Positions 33,808-43,326 of a stretch of DNA of 64,000 bases are shown piece by piece. A program made the translations under genes and the position numbers. The notes below the pieces were generated by a model. The model did no database searches, was not told the DNA's origin, and was given only the letters and a program-made list of their open reading frames with translations. Every line of letters begins with the position of its first letter. Position 1 is the first letter of the stretch. The DNA comes from Euryhalocaulis caribicus (GTDB taxonomy: Bacteria > Pseudomonadota > Alphaproteobacteria > Caulobacterales > Maricaulaceae). The stretch spans positions 62,001 through 126,000 of the forward strand of contig NZ_ASJA01000009.1 in NCBI RefSeq assembly GCF_000412185.1. Reading direction: 5' to 3'.

Positions 33808-34752
33808 TCAGACGTCGAACTCCAGTCCCAGCGGCGTGTAGAGACTGCGCTGTTCGGACCAGTTTTCCTTCACTTTCACATGCAGGAACAAATGCACGCG
33901 GCGGCCGAGGATTTCTTCCAGCTCTTCCCGCGCACGCTGCCCGATTTCACGGATGGCGCGGCCCTGCTTGCCCAGAACGATGGCGCGCTGACTTTCCCGC
34001 TCCACGAATATCGTCTGCTCGATCCTGACCGAGCCGTCGCGCTTTTCCTCCCAACTCGCTGTTTCCACGGCGGTGGCGTAGGGAAGCTCCGCGTGCAGGC
34101 GCAGGAACAGTTTTTCGCGCGTGATCTCGGCGGCCAGCAGACTTTGCGGCAGGTCCGCCGCCTGATCGGGTGGATAGAGATACGGGCCTTCCGGCATCGT
34201 TTCCGAAACAGCTTTCAACAGATCGCCTACACCGTCGCCCTTGGTCGCTGACAACATGAATATCTGGCTATAAACACCTGTATCATTGAGTGTTTGCGCT
34301 AACTCAAGCAGCGGTTCCCGCTTCATCGCGTCAATTTTGTTCAGCGCCAGAAACGCCGTCCGCCCCGCCTCCTTGAGGCCGTCAATAACCCGCGCGACAT
34401 CATCTCCGGAGCGGTGGTCGGAGCCGGTTTCATCAGGCGTGCCGATCCGCGTCTGGGCGGCGGCGTCGACCACATGGATGATCGCGTCGGCCTCCTCCGC
34501 GCCCGTCCAGGCCGCGCGCACCATGGCGCGGTCCAGCCGGCGGCGCGGGGCAAAAATGCCGGGCGTGTCGACAAACACGATCTGGGAGTCGTCATGCATG
34601 GCGACGCCGCGCACCGGAAAGCGTGTCGTCTGCACCTTGTGCGTCACGATCGAGACCTTCGTCCCGACCATCTGGTTTACCAGCGTCGACTTGCCGGCGT
34701 TCGGCGCGCCAATAACGGCGGCAAATCCGGAACGTGTGCTTGGGTCAGCCAT
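33808..34752 (-). CDS. era: GTPase Era
   Basis: The 314-residue protein has G1 GAPNAGKST (15-23), G3 VDTPGIF and G4 NKID, then a C-terminal KH domain (GKQGRAIREIGQRAREELEE). The effector region contains a small insertion (about 95-115, TRIGTPDETGSDHRSGDD) relative to E. coli Era. It binds 16S rRNA near the 3' end and assists 30S assembly. It overlaps the end of rnc by eight bases and is followed by recO. Confidence 0.96.
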   Translation of the reverse strand: MADPSTRSGFAAVIGAPNAGKSTLVNQMVGTKVSIVTHKVQTTRFPVRGVAMHDDSQIVFVDTPGIFAPRRRLDRAMVRAAWTGAEEADAIIHVVDAAAQTRIGTPDETGSDHRSGDDVARVIDGLKEAGRTAFLALNKIDAMKREPLLELAQTLNDTGVYSQIFMLSATKGDGVGDLLKAVSETMPEGPYLYPPDQAADLPQSLLAAEITREKLFLRLHAELPYATAVETASWEEKRDGSVRIEQTIFVERESQRAIVLGKQGRAIREIGQRAREELEEILGRRVHLFLHVKVKENWSEQRSLYTPLGLEFDV

Positions 34753-35437
34753 TATCGGTTTCTCGCTTGAACAGGGCTTCGGCAGCGTTGCGTTCGGCGG
34801 CCTGTTTTGAACTCCCCTTCCCCCGCTCGGGTTTCACGCCCTCCAGGCTGACTTCCACCTTGAATTTCGGCGCGTGATCGGGGCCCGACCGGCCCACGAT
34901 CGTATAGCGGGGAACGTCGTAACCCTGCGCCAGCGCCCATTCCTGCAGGGCGGTCTTGGGGTCGCGCGGTTTATCGATGACCTTCTTCAGTTCTTTCTTC
35001 CAGAAGGAATCATAGAAGTGACGGGCCACCTTCAGCCCGCCATCCAGATACAGCGCGCCGATCATGGCCTCGCAGGCGTCGCCCAGGATGGAATCCTTTT
35101 CCCGGCCGCCGCCCCGCTCCTCCGATTTGCTGAGCCGCAGCGCCTTGTCGATACCGGCGTCCAGCGCCACCCGGGCGCAGGTTTCCCGCCGCACCAGCGC
35201 GTTCAGGCGCGGCGCCAGTCCGCCTTCGGCGACGTCGGCAAATGTCTCATAGAGCTTTTCGGCGGTCAGAAGGCCCAGTATCCGGTCGCCCAGAAATTCC
35301 AGACGTTCATTATTGCTGCGGTCGCCCGCGCCATCGCCAAAGCTGGAATGAGTCAGGGCGCGGATCAGCAGCTCGCGATCCTTGAACCGGTGTCCGATCC
35401 GGTCCTGCAGTTCGGCGAGAGCCGGGTCCTTGCTCAC
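34745..35437 (-). CDS. rnc: Ribonuclease III
   Basis: The 230-residue protein starts at a GTG. The signature NERLEFLGD (43-51) contains the catalytic carboxylates, with a second set in DACEAMIGALYLDGG. The C-terminal double-stranded RNA-binding domain is at about 160-226. It processes rRNA precursors and regulates mRNA decay. Its start overlaps the lepB stop (GTGA), and the lepB-rnc-era order is the classical one. Confidence 0.96.
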   Translation of the reverse strand: MSKDPALAELQDRIGHRFKDRELLIRALTHSSFGDGAGDRSNNERLEFLGDRILGLLTAEKLYETFADVAEGGLAPRLNALVRRETCARVALDAGIDKALRLSKSEERGGGREKDSILGDACEAMIGALYLDGGLKVARHFYDSFWKKELKKVIDKPRDPKTALQEWALAQGYDVPRYTIVGRSGPDHAPKFKVEVSLEGVKPERGKGSSKQAAERNAAEALFKRETDNG

Positions 35438-36198
35438 AATTCTTCGGCGTTGGCCCTGACGCCGTGGAAGAAGCGGCCCAGCCGGAAATTGAACCAGGTC
35501 CAGGGCCGCAGCAGGCGGAAATTCTCATTGACGGAGAAGAAGATGATCTGCGCCTTGCCGACCAAATTCTCCGCCGGAACCGCATCGAAATAGCGGCTGT
35601 CGCGGCTGTCGTCCCGGTTGTCGCCCATCATGAAATAATGGTTCTCGGGCACGAAGAAGACTCGCGTATTATCGGCCGGGCCGCCTTTGCGCTGATCGAA
35701 AATGATGTGCGTATCGCCGTTCGGGAAGGTTTCCCGATAGACCTGAGTGGCGCGGCGGTTTCCGAAATCGTCCGTCGTATTGAGGCTTTTCACGAATTCA
35801 TGGCCGACCGGCTGACCGTTGATGTTCAGCACGCCGTCGATCATCTGGATCCGGTCGCCGGGCAGGCCCACAACCCGCTTGATATAATCGGTGCGGTTGT
35901 CGCGCGGATATTTGAACACCACGACATCGCCGCGATCTGGCTGCCCGCCCAGAATCCGTCCGTCAAAAATGGGCGGCGACAAAGGCAGGGAATGGCGGCT
36001 GTAGCCATAGGAAAACTTGGACGCAAAGATGTAGTCGCCGGTCGCCAGCGTCGGCACCATGGACTCAGATGGAATATGGAAAGGCTGGAACAGCAGGGTG
36101 CGCAGGATCAGCGCAATGCCGAGCGCATAGACGATCGTGCGGACATTCTCGCCCAGCGCGCTTTTCGAGCCCTTCATATTCAAAACACGATCCATCAT
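35434..36198 (-). CDS. lepB: Signal peptidase I
   Basis: The protein has 254 residues from the ATG at 36198. A longer frame to 36246 would overlap acpS by 44 bases and is less likely. One membrane helix precedes the nucleophile motif HIPSESMVPTL (Ser), and the general base Lys lies in DYIKRVVGLPGD. MMGDNRDDSRDSRY is the usual box E. It removes signal peptides of exported proteins at the inner membrane. It lies between acpS and rnc with very short junctions. Confidence 0.95.
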   Translation of the reverse strand: MMDRVLNMKGSKSALGENVRTIVYALGIALILRTLLFQPFHIPSESMVPTLATGDYIFASKFSYGYSRHSLPLSPPIFDGRILGGQPDRGDVVVFKYPRDNRTDYIKRVVGLPGDRIQMIDGVLNINGQPVGHEFVKSLNTTDDFGNRRATQVYRETFPNGDTHIIFDQRKGGPADNTRVFFVPENHYFMMGDNRDDSRDSRYFDAVPAENLVGKAQIIFFSVNENFRLLRPWTWFNFRLGRFFHGVRANAEEL

Positions 36199-36202
36199 TG
36201 TC

Positions 36203-36628
36203 TTATCCGCGCGGCGCCGGTTGAGCAGGCGCGATGGCGGCTTCAATAATCACAAAAGCCTGCGCCAGCGGGAAGTCGTCCGTGATCGTCAGGTGAACCT
36301 GCACCGTATGCCCGTCCGGGGTCATCGCCGCAAGCCGTTCCGCCGCGCCGCCCGTCAGGGCCAGCGTCGGTTTTCCGCTCGGCAAATTCACCACGCCCAT
36401 GTCTCGCCAGTGCACGCCGCGCCGCGGCACGCCGGTTCCCAGCGCCTTGGCGCAGGCCTCTTTGGCCGCAAAACGCTTGGCGTAACTCGCCGCACGCTCC
36501 CGGCGCTTGTCGGATTTGGCCTGTTCGATCTCGGTAAAGATGCGCTGCACGAAACGGTCGCCGAACCGGTCCAGCGAATGTTCGACCCGGCGGATATCAA
36601 TCAGGTCGTTGCCCATGCCAAGGATCAT
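36203..36628 (-). CDS. acpS: Holo-[acyl-carrier-protein] synthase
   Basis: The 141-residue protein has [11 protein letters not shown] at the N-terminus (metal-binding Asp) and [14 protein letters not shown] in the middle (Glu and Lys of the active site), as in trimeric AcpS. It attaches 4'-phosphopantetheine from CoA to acyl carrier protein. The ATG overlaps the pdxJ stop (ATGA). Confidence 0.95.
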   Translation of the reverse strand: MILGMGNDLIDIRRVEHSLDRFGDRFVQRIFTEIEQAKSDKRRERAASYAKRFAAKEACAKALGTGVPRRGVHWRDMGVVNLPSGKPTLALTGGAAERLAAMTPDGHTVQVHLTITDDFPLAQAFVIIEAAIAPAQPAPRG

Positions 36629-37371
36629 GCGCGCGCCTCCGCAATCAGCGCCTTCATGCGCCTGATCGCCTCTTCCAGCCCGATGAAGATCGCCTCCCCC
36701 ATCAGGAAATGCCCGATATTCAGCTCACGCATCTCCGCGATGGCTGCGACCGGCTTGACCGTGTCGAACGTCAGGCCGTGTCCGGCGTGGATTTCAAGCC
36801 CGCGCCCCGCCCCGTCAGTGGCGGCGTCGCGGATCCGCTCCAGCTCGGCTTCCGAGTCTTTCGTTTCACCTGCGAAAACGTGCTCGACATAGCGGCCGGT
36901 ATGAAATTCCACGACCTCCGCGCCCAGCGCCGAAGCCACGGCGACCTGTACCGGGTCCGGCTCGATGAACAGCGACACGCGAATGCCGCCTTCCTCGCGC
37001 AGCCGACGCACGACGGGGGCAAGCTGGTTGTGATGCCGCGCGGCGTCCAGCCCGCCCTCTGTCGTCCGCTCCTCGCGCTTTTCAGGCACGATGCAGCAAT
37101 GGGGCGGGCGGTGGCGAAGCGCGATCTCCACCATCTCGTCCGTGGCGGCCATTTCCAGGTTCAGGGGCAGGTCGATCTCGTCCACCAGCCGCTGGATATC
37201 ATTGTCCCCGATATGGCGGCGGTCTTCCCGCAGATGGGCCGTGATGCCCTCGGCGCCCGCCTCCGCGGCCAGCCGCGCCGCGCGCACGGGATCGGGATGG
37301 TCTCCGCCGCGCGCGTTCCGGATGGTCGCGACATGGTCGATATTGACCCCGAGGCGCGGCAGGTCGCTCAC
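36625..37371 (-). CDS. pdxJ: Pyridoxine 5'-phosphate synthase
   Basis: The 248-residue protein starts at a GTG. The N-terminal [16 protein letters not shown] is diagnostic. [13 protein letters not shown] and the C-terminal [20 protein letters not shown] complete the TIM barrel. It condenses 1-deoxy-xylulose 5-phosphate with aminoacetone 3-phosphate, the last ring-forming step of vitamin B6 synthesis. It is located between pyrE and acpS with four-base overlaps on both sides. Confidence 0.96.
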   Translation of the reverse strand: MSDLPRLGVNIDHVATIRNARGGDHPDPVRAARLAAEAGAEGITAHLREDRRHIGDNDIQRLVDEIDLPLNLEMAATDEMVEIALRHRPPHCCIVPEKREERTTEGGLDAARHHNQLAPVVRRLREEGGIRVSLFIEPDPVQVAVASALGAEVVEFHTGRYVEHVFAGETKDSEAELERIRDAATDGAGRGLEIHAGHGLTFDTVKPVAAIAEMRELNIGHFLMGEAIFIGLEEAIRRMKALIAEARA

Positions 37372-37952
37372 GCAAGGCCCCGGCTGCCCGGTTTCACCGG
37401 CGGAATGGCTTTCAGTTCTTCAGGAAGTTCGTCTTCCTTATAGGCCGGGAAATCGACCTGGGCGAGCGAGATGAGTGGCGCGCCAATATCCGCCTTGCCG
37501 CCCGACCGGTCGATCAGGCACGCGCCGGCAAGGATTTCCGCGCCCGTCTTGCGCAGCGCGTCCAGACATTCGCGGGAAGACAGCCCCGTGGTCACGATGT
37601 CCTCCACCATCACCACGCGCTCGCCCGGCTGCAGCGCGAAACCTCGACGCAGCTGGAATTCACCGTCCTCGCGCTCCACGAACAGGGCGTCGCAGCCCAG
37701 ATGCCGCGCTGTTTCATACCCCGGGATAATTCCGCCCACGGCGGGCGAAACAACGGCGTCGACCGGACCGCCCACGGCGTCGCGTATCTTCTTCGCCAGC
37801 GCCTTGCAGAGCTTCTCTGTCCGGTTGGGATCCTTGAAGACCTGCGCCTTCTGCAGGAAGACCGGGCTGCGCAGCCCGGAAGACAGAATGAAATGGCCTT
37901 CAAGCAGGCCGCCGGCCGCCTTGAATTCGTCGAGTACGTCCTGGGTATTCAC
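37368..37952 (-). CDS. pyrE: Orotate phosphoribosyltransferase
   Basis: The 194-residue protein starts at a [24 protein letters not shown], split here, is the N-terminal substrate segment. The PRPP-binding motif is [14 protein letters not shown] (about 111-124) and the flexible loop lies near ERE. It converts orotate and PRPP to OMP in pyrimidine synthesis. The rsh stop overlaps its start (GTGA). Confidence 0.95.
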   Translation of the reverse strand: MNTQDVLDEFKAAGGLLEGHFILSSGLRSPVFLQKAQVFKDPNRTEKLCKALAKKIRDAVGGPVDAVVSPAVGGIIPGYETARHLGCDALFVEREDGEFQLRRGFALQPGERVVMVEDIVTTGLSSRECLDALRKTGAEILAGACLIDRSGGKADIGAPLISLAQVDFPAYKEDELPEELKAIPPVKPGSRGLA

Positions 37953-40198
37953 CGTCGCTTGGTCTCCTGTGCGCGTTTGGCCTTCACCACGCTGCGGCTG
38001 GCGCGCAGGGCGGCGATGATGTGCGACAGGTGTTTGGCGTCCAGAACCTCGATATCCAAGCGCATGTCGAAGAAATCTGTGGACCGATTGAGGGTGGAAA
38101 CATCGGTAATGTTACCGTTGTTCTCGCCCACGATCTGCGCGATCTCGGCCAGCACCCCGGCCTCGTGCACCACGGTCACCAGAACCCGGCTCATGGCCGT
38201 CGCTTTCTCGGCCTCCGGCGTCCAGTCCAGGTCGACCCAGCGGTCCTTGTCCTCGTCAAAATCGGCCAGCGTGTCGCAATCTATGGTGTGGACCTCCACG
38301 CCGATTTCCGGCTGCAATATGCCCACGATGCGGTCGCCCGGCAGCGGCGTGCAGCACTTTGCGAAATGCAGCGTCACGCCAGGCGTCAAATCCTTGTCCT
38401 TGCCGCGCACGAAAAGCTGCGCCTTCTCCTCGCGGATCAGCCAGCGCGGTCGTCCCCGCAGGCGCTTGGCGTCCTTGCGGCCGGGGAATACGGCGTCCAG
38501 CAGGTCCGCCCCGGTAATGCGATTGCGGCCCAGCTCTTCATAGAGGCGGTTCTCGTCATCCACTTCCAGCCGGCGCAGCGCATCGTTGAGATTGGACTTG
38601 CGCAGTTCCTTGCCCTCGCGCCGGAACGCGGATTCGGCAATTACCCGGCCCAGCTTGACGAATTCGTCCTTCTCGCTGGTCCTCACCAGACGCCGGATGG
38701 CGGACCGCGCGCGCCCGGTGATGACCAGGTCTTCCCAGCCGGAAATCGGCGCCGGCGACCCGGCGCGCAGGATTTCCACCACGTCGCCGTTATTCAGCGT
38801 GGTGGTCAGCGGCCGCTCGCGGCCATTGATACGGGCGCCGACCGTGGTGTCGCCCAGATCGGTATGGATCGCATAGGCGAAATCCAGAGGCATCGCGCCC
38901 GCCGGTAGCGGAATAAGCTGGCCGCGCGGAGTGAAGGTGAACACCTGGTCGGTGAACATCTCCAGCTTGGCGTGCTCCAGGAATTCGTCCGGGTCGCCGC
39001 CATGCTCCAGGATTTCCACGAAGGGCCGCAGCCGCGCCAGCGGGTCGCCGCCCGCGCGCTTGGCCGCATCGGCGTCGAACCGGTAGGCGTCATCCTTGTA
39101 GCGCCAGTGCGCGGCGACGCCGTGTTCGGCGACCGTATCCATTTCCTCGGTGCGGATCTGCAGCTCGACCCGCATCTGGTCCGGGCCGATAATCGTGGTG
39201 TGCAGGGAGCGGTAATTGTTCGGCTTGGGGACAGAGATGAAGTCCCGGAAACGGTCCGGCACGCAACGCCAGCGCTGATGGATGATGCCCAGCGTTCGGT
39301 AGCAGGTATTCTCCTCGTCCACGACCACGCGAAAGCCGTAGATATCGGCCAGCTCCTCGAAGCTCAGCGACTTGCGCTCCAGCTTGCGCCAGATCGAATA
39401 GGCGCTCTTTTCACGGCCATAGACCCGCGCGGACACGCCTTCCTTCTCCAGCATGTCGACAAGGTCGGCCGTGATCTGGGCGATCTTGTCGCCAACCTGC
39501 TCGCGCAACACCGCCAAACGCCTGGAGATCGTCTCGAACGCCGCCGGGTTGAGATGCTTGAAGGACAGCTCCTCCAGCTCGGTACAGATGCGGTTCACGC
39601 CAATACGCCGCGCAAGCGGAGCATAGATTTCCAGCGTCTCGCGGGCGATACGTTCGCGCTTCTCCGGCTTGGAGATGAAATGCAGCGTCCGCATATTGTG
39701 CAGCCGGTCCGCCAGCTTCACCAGCAGGACCCGGACGTCGTTGGAAATCGCCAGAATGAACTTCTGCAGGTTTTCGGCCTGTTTCGTCCGCTCCGAATTC
39801 AGCTCCACCTGGCCCAGCTTGGTGACCCCGTCGACCAGCTTGGCGACCTCCACGCCGAACATCTCGGCAACCGTGTCGAAACTGGCGTCGGTGTCCTCGA
39901 TTACGTCATGCAGCAGCGCCGTCGCGATAGAGGCGGAGTCGAGCCGCAGGTCTGTAAGAATTTCCGAAACCGCGACCGGGTGGGCAAAATACGGATCGCC
40001 CGAAGCGCGCATCTGGTCACCGTGCATTTTGACGGCGTACACATAGGCGCGGCTGATCAGATCTTCATCGACATTCGGGTCATAGGCCCGGACCCGGTCG
40101 ACAAGCTCATATTGACGCAAAAAACCGCGCCGGTCCGCCGGCGCGGTTTGCTGCGTCGTTGCTGCTGTGTCTGCGTGCTCGCGAACAGCTTCGGCCAA
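37949..40198 (-). CDS. rsh: Bifunctional (p)ppGpp synthetase/hydrolase (RelA/SpoT homologue)
   Basis: The 749-residue protein has the full long-RSH architecture. The HD hydrolase comes first ([26 protein letters not shown]). The synthetase domain follows ([17 protein letters not shown]), then a TGS domain ([27 protein letters not shown], split), a helical/zinc-finger region with [15 protein letters not shown], and a C-terminal ACT domain. It sets the stringent alarmone level. The start is a TTG at 40198 with AAGGAG overlapping the rpoZ stop. The first 26 residues are an extension relative to homologues, which I recall beginning near LRQYELV, and this extension contains a terminator-like hairpin. 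A second TTG at codon 27 is an alternative start but lacks a ribosome site. Confidence 0.95.
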   Translation of the reverse strand: MAEAVREHADTAATTQQTAPADRRGFLRQYELVDRVRAYDPNVDEDLISRAYVYAVKMHGDQMRASGDPYFAHPVAVSEILTDLRLDSASIATALLHDVIEDTDASFDTVAEMFGVEVAKLVDGVTKLGQVELNSERTKQAENLQKFILAISNDVRVLLVKLADRLHNMRTLHFISKPEKRERIARETLEIYAPLARRIGVNRICTELEELSFKHLNPAAFETISRRLAVLREQVGDKIAQITADLVDMLEKEGVSARVYGREKSAYSIWRKLERKSLSFEELADIYGFRVVVDEENTCYRTLGIIHQRWRCVPDRFRDFISVPKPNNYRSLHTTIIGPDQMRVELQIRTEEMDTVAEHGVAAHWRYKDDAYRFDADAAKRAGGDPLARLRPFVEILEHGGDPDEFLEHAKLEMFTDQVFTFTPRGQLIPLPAGAMPLDFAYAIHTDLGDTTVGARINGRERPLTTTLNNGDVVEILRAGSPAPISGWEDLVITGRARSAIRRLVRTSEKDEFVKLGRVIAESAFRREGKELRKSNLNDALRRLEVDDENRLYEELGRNRITGADLLDAVFPGRKDAKRLRGRPRWLIREEKAQLFVRGKDKDLTPGVTLHFAKCCTPLPGDRIVGILQPEIGVEVHTIDCDTLADFDEDKDRWVDLDWTPEAEKATAMSRVLVTVVHEAGVLAEIAQIVGENNGNITDVSTLNRSTDFFDMRLDIEVLDAKHLSHIIAALRASRSVVKAKRAQETKRR
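40119..40149 (-). terminator. Intrinsic terminator inside the 5' end of rsh, directly after rpoZ
   Basis: On the minus strand, AAACCGCGCCGG (40149-40138), loop CGGA and CCGGCGCGGTTT (40133-40122) form a perfect 12-base-pair stem. The T-run totals six (40124-40119, half of it in the stem). This is a textbook intrinsic terminator. It spans rsh codons 17 to 27 and begins 59 bases after the rpoZ stop codon. Confidence 0.75.
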
Positions 40199-40207
40199 GG
40201 CGGCTCC

Positions 40208-40567
40208 TTAGAACCGGTTATCCGGCCCGGCGTCGCGGTCGGTCTGCAGAGCGCGAAGCATGTCTTCCTCGCTGATGCCCTCGTCACCGCCGCGGCTGGC
40301 GATGGCCGCGCGTTCTTCTTCGTCCTCGACATCCTCCAGCGGAATAACGCGCTGCAGGCTGGAGACGAGGCTTTCTTCCAGATCGGACGGCTTGACCGCC
40401 TTCTCGGCGATTTCGCGCAGCGCCACGACCGGATTCTTGTCGTTGTCGCGGTCCAGCTTCAGTTCAGCGCCGGCGGAAACATTCCGGGCGCGATGTGCGG
40501 ACAGCAGAACAAGCTCAAAACGGTTCGGAACCTGTTCGATGCAATCTTCAACGGTGACGCGGGCCAT
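40208..40567 (-). CDS. rpoZ: RNA polymerase omega subunit
   Basis: The 119-residue protein opens [19 protein letters not shown], followed by [14 protein letters not shown] and [11 protein letters not shown], the conserved core of omega. The C-terminal half is an acidic tail. It supports RNA polymerase assembly, and in many proteobacteria it forms the ppGpp site at the interface with beta'. It is adjacent to rsh, as is usual, with the rsh ribosome site overlapping its stop. Confidence 0.95.
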   Translation of the reverse strand: MARVTVEDCIEQVPNRFELVLLSAHRARNVSAGAELKLDRDNDKNPVVALREIAEKAVKPSDLEESLVSSLQRVIPLEDVEDEEERAAIASRGGDEGISEEDMLRALQTDRDAGPDNRF

Positions 40568-40605
40568 GCGCCCTCCTGGAAAACGAAAAACCTAGACGAA
40601 ACTTC

Positions 40606-40634
40606 TGTTTAGGGGCCCCTGCCCTTGTATTCAA
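40606..40634 (-). promoter_or_regulatory. Possible sigma-70-type promoter for rpoZ-rsh
   Basis: On the minus strand TTGAAT (40634-40629) is followed after 17 bases by TAAACA (40611-40606), 39 bases before the rpoZ ATG. The -35 overlaps the end of folK. The -10 is a poor match, so this is tentative. Confidence 0.3.
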
Positions 40635-41161
40635 GACCGCTTGTGCGTCTGCGAAGGGCTCAAGCGCAGTCGCGACAGGCCTTCACGCGCCTCGCCGGGC
40701 AGGCTTTCCAGCACGCTCCGCGCCCGTCCATGCGCCGGATGCGACCATTCCGGCGCGATGTCCATAACCGGCGCCAGCACAAAGGCGCGCTCATGGGCGC
40801 GCGGGTGCGGCAGAGTCAGGTGTTCGCCCCCTGCCGTCCGCCCGTCATAATCAATCAGGTCCAGATCCAGTGTACGGGAGCACCATCGCGGCTCGCCCGC
40901 GCGGTCCCGCCCGAACGCCTTTTCCACCTCCAGCAAGCGCGTCATCAGCGCCTCCGGCGCCAGGCTTGTCTCGATACGCGCCGCGGCATTGGCGTAGGGG
41001 GGATCAGCCGGATCGGGCCAGGCCGGGCTGCGCCACAGCCCCGACCGCGCAACAACCGCAACATCCCCCTTCTCGGGTAACGCCCGTATGGCCTTCAGCA
41101 AGGTGATTTCCGGCGGACGTCCTTGAAAAGGACGGTTGCCGCCAAGGGCTATGATGATCAT
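40631..41161 (-). CDS. folK: 2-amino-4-hydroxy-6-hydroxymethyldihydropteridine diphosphokinase
   Basis: The 176-residue protein has IALGGNRPF at the N-terminus and the family signature SRTLDLDLIDYDG, with metal-binding Asp residues, near 100. LPHPRAHERAFVLAPVMDIAPEW is the usual C-terminal block. It pyrophosphorylates the pterin precursor of folate. It is divergent from the NYN-domain gene at 41209, with 47 bases between, and upstream of rpoZ. Confidence 0.94.
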   Translation of the reverse strand: MIIIALGGNRPFQGRPPEITLLKAIRALPEKGDVAVVARSGLWRSPAWPDPADPPYANAAARIETSLAPEALMTRLLEVEKAFGRDRAGEPRWCSRTLDLDLIDYDGRTAGGEHLTLPHPRAHERAFVLAPVMDIAPEWSHPAHGRARSVLESLPGEAREGLSRLRLSPSQTHKRS

Positions 41162-41208
41162 GCTACGCGCTTAGTCTTCTATATTGATTGCAATTACGGG
41201 ATTTGATC

Positions 41209-41772
41209 ATGGCATTCTATCCGAATGAACGTCTGGCGCTGATGATTGATGGCGCGAATTTCTACTCCGCCGCCAAATCTCTCGATTTCGACATCGACTA
41301 TCGCAAGCTTCTGGAAGAATTCCGCAAGCGCGGCCGCCTGATCCGCGCCATCTATTACACCGCGCTGGTGGAGGATCAGGAATATTCCCCGATCCGTCCC
41401 CTGATCGACTGGCTGGATTATAATGGCTTCAGCGTCGTCACGAAGCCCGCCAAGAGCTATACCGACCACCAGGGCAATCGCCGGATCAAGGGCGATATGG
41501 ATGTCGAGATTGCAGTCGACGCCCTGCAGCTGTCAGACAATCTGGACCACATCGTCCTGTTCTCCGGCGACGGCGATTTCCGCAAGCTGGTCGAGGCGGT
41601 GCAGGCCAAGGGCGTGCGGGTCTCCGTCGTGTCCAGCCTGAAGACCGATCCGCCGATGATCTCCGACGATCTGCGCCGTCAGGCAGATTCCTTTATTGAC
41701 TTGGCGGATCTGGAAGGCCTGATCGGCCGCGCGGGGGGCTCCAACAACCACGATGACGACGACGATTCGTGA
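41209..41772 (+). CDS. NYN-domain (LabA/DUF88) putative nuclease
   Basis: The protein has 187 residues from the ATG at 41209, with ACGGGA upstream. The PIN-like NYN fold shows its acidic residues in LALMIDGANFYSAAK, KGDMDVEIAVDAL and LFSGDGDFRKLVEA. RRQADSFIDLADLEGLI closes the domain, and the tail is poly-Asp (HDDDDDS). Such proteins are thought to cleave RNA. Sitting beside folK-rpoZ is a conserved alphaproteobacterial arrangement. It overlaps the glycosylase gene by four bases. Confidence 0.92.
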   Translation: MAFYPNERLALMIDGANFYSAAKSLDFDIDYRKLLEEFRKRGRLIRAIYYTALVEDQEYSPIRPLIDWLDYNGFSVVTKPAKSYTDHQGNRRIKGDMDVEIAVDALQLSDNLDHIVLFSGDGDFRKLVEAVQAKGVRVSVVSSLKTDPPMISDDLRRQADSFIDLADLEGLIGRAGGSNNHDDDDDS

Positions 41773-42431
41773 GCGCGGGAACCTTCGCGCCTGAAGCGCC
41801 TCGCGACTGTCCGCTCTGTCCGCGCCTTGTCGAATTCCGCGAGGAATGGCGGGCGAAAGAACCTGACTGGTTCAACGCCCCGGTCCCGTCTTTCGGAGCG
41901 GAAGACTGCCGCCTGCTGGTCCTCGGTCTGGCGCCCGGCCTGCGCGGGGCGAACCGGACGGGGCGGCCTTTCACCGGCGACTGGGCGGGCGACCTCCTCT
42001 ATCCCACGCTGCAGAAATACGGCTTTGCGAAAGGCGAATATGACGCGCGGCCGGATGACGGCCTGAGCCTCACTGACTGCATGATCACCAATGCGGTGCG
42101 GTGCGTGCCGCCCCAGAACAAGCCGACGGGGCCGGAAGCCAAAACCTGCCGCAACTATCTGGGCGCCCGGCTTGAGGCCCTGCCCCGGCTTCAGATCATC
42201 GTCGCGCTCGGCAAGATTGCCCACGACAACGCTTTGGCGACTCTCGGCTACAAGCTGTCCGCAAAGAAATTCGCGCACGCCGCTGAACATGAACTGGAGG
42301 GCCCCAACGGCCCGCTTCTCATGATCGATAGCTATCACTGCAGCCGCTACAACACGAACACCGGCCGCCTCACCGAGGCGATGTTCCACGACGTGTTCGA
42401 GAAGGCGAAAAAACGTATGGAGTCGGCTTAA
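41769..42431 (+). CDS. Family 5 (UdgB-type) uracil-DNA glycosylase
   Basis: The 220-residue protein starts at a GTG (41769). Iron-sulfur cluster cysteines are visible in CPLCPRL (N-terminus), AVRCVPP and KTCRNY. The motif GLAPGLRGANRTGRPFTGD is that of family 5, which lacks the polar catalytic Asp of family 1. The motif near SYHCSRYN closes the active site. It excises uracil and related lesions from DNA. Its TAA stop shares a TTAA with the convergent SRPBCC gene. Confidence 0.92.
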   Translation: MSAGTFAPEAPRDCPLCPRLVEFREEWRAKEPDWFNAPVPSFGAEDCRLLVLGLAPGLRGANRTGRPFTGDWAGDLLYPTLQKYGFAKGEYDARPDDGLSLTDCMITNAVRCVPPQNKPTGPEAKTCRNYLGARLEALPRLQIIVALGKIAHDNALATLGYKLSAKKFAHAAEHELEGPNGPLLMIDSYHCSRYNTNTGRLTEAMFHDVFEKAKKRMESA

Positions 42432-42862
42432 CGCCGGGCCAGCATCGCTTTGCGGCGTCCATGTCGCCAGCGATACATGAAGCCCGCCCATGCCGCGTAA
42501 AGCGGCGTCATGGCCCCTGCATCAACCTCAATAGTCTCTGACAAACGCACGCCGTCCTCATAGGGAAACACGTGCAGGCTATGCCGCCATGCCTTTACCG
42601 GACCGCCATGCTCGAAACTGCGCAAAACGCGACGTCCCGGATCGTATTCCAGAACCTCCATTACCCATGGCGAACGCGGAAAAAATCCAAACAGCGAAAA
42701 TTCGCTCTTGATGACTTGTCCGGTCTTTAAAGGCGCATCCGGGAGGCCATGAAATCTGACCAGCCCTCTCATCGCCGCTTGGACACTCGCCCAGTCTGTA
42801 GCCGTTTCCCATAACGCGTCCGGTGAAGCTGCGTAATCATGGTTTAGCTCCACGGTCTGCAT
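42428..42862 (-). CDS. SRPBCC (START-like) family protein
   Basis: The 144-residue protein opens VELNHDYAASPDALWETATDWASV, split here, the usual helix-grip start (polyketide cyclase or CoxG-like). Alternating strands follow (PWVMEVLEYDPGRRVLRSFEHGG, VRLSETIEVDAG) and a long C-terminal helix ends in basic residues. The cavity ligand is unknown. It is downstream of smpB on the same strand, with six bases between them. Confidence 0.82.
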   Translation of the reverse strand: MQTVELNHDYAASPDALWETATDWASVQAAMRGLVRFHGLPDAPLKTGQVIKSEFSLFGFFPRSPWVMEVLEYDPGRRVLRSFEHGGPVKAWRHSLHVFPYEDGVRLSETIEVDAGAMTPLYAAWAGFMYRWRHGRRKAMLARR

Positions 42863-42868
42863 GGCGCG

Positions 42869-43321
42869 TCAGTTATGTTCGCGCAGGATGCGGGCTTTCT
42901 GGCGTTCCCAGTCCCGCTTCTTGACCGTCTGGCGCTTGTCGATGGTCTTCTTGCCCTTCGCCAGCCCCAGCTTCAGCTTGGCGATGCCGCGATCGTTGAA
43001 ATACAGCGTCAGCGGGACCAGCGTCATGCCCTCGCGCTGGGTGGCGGCCGATAGCCGGGCCACCTCGCGTGCGTGGAGAAGCAGTTTGCGGTGCCGCTTG
43101 GGCTCATGATTGTGCCGGTTCGCGGCGGCGTACTCGGGAATATAGGAATTGATCAGGAATATCTCGCCGCCCTCGTCGCTGGCATAGGATTCGGCAATAT
43201 TCGCCTTGCCTTCGCGCAGCGATTTCACCTCGGACCCGGTCAGCGCCAGTCCGGCCTCGATCTCGTCCTCGATCTCGTAGTCGAACCGCGCGCGGCGGTT
43301 CTTGGCGATCGTCTTGCCCAT
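42869..43321 (-). CDS. smpB: SsrA-binding protein SmpB
   Basis: The 150-residue protein shows [30 protein letters not shown], split here, then the oligonucleotide-binding barrel and a basic C-terminal tail ([23 protein letters not shown]) that inserts into the ribosome. It partners tmRNA in trans-translation. The tmRNA gene itself was not found in the window. It lies five bases downstream of dapA. Confidence 0.96.
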   Translation of the reverse strand: MGKTIAKNRRARFDYEIEDEIEAGLALTGSEVKSLREGKANIAESYASDEGGEIFLINSYIPEYAAANRHNHEPKRHRKLLLHAREVARLSAATQREGMTLVPLTLYFNDRGIAKLKLGLAKGKKTIDKRQTVKKRDWERQKARILREHN

Positions 43322-43326
43322 GCGTC

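Noticed and set aside
36199-36246. Longer N-terminus of lepB
   Set aside because: It overlaps acpS by 44 bases and has no recognisable ribosome site. The ATG at 36198 fits the acpS-lepB junction better.
42681-42700. A-run inside the SRPBCC gene considered as a minus-strand terminator
   Set aside because: The nearest stem is only five base pairs and not adjacent to the T-run.
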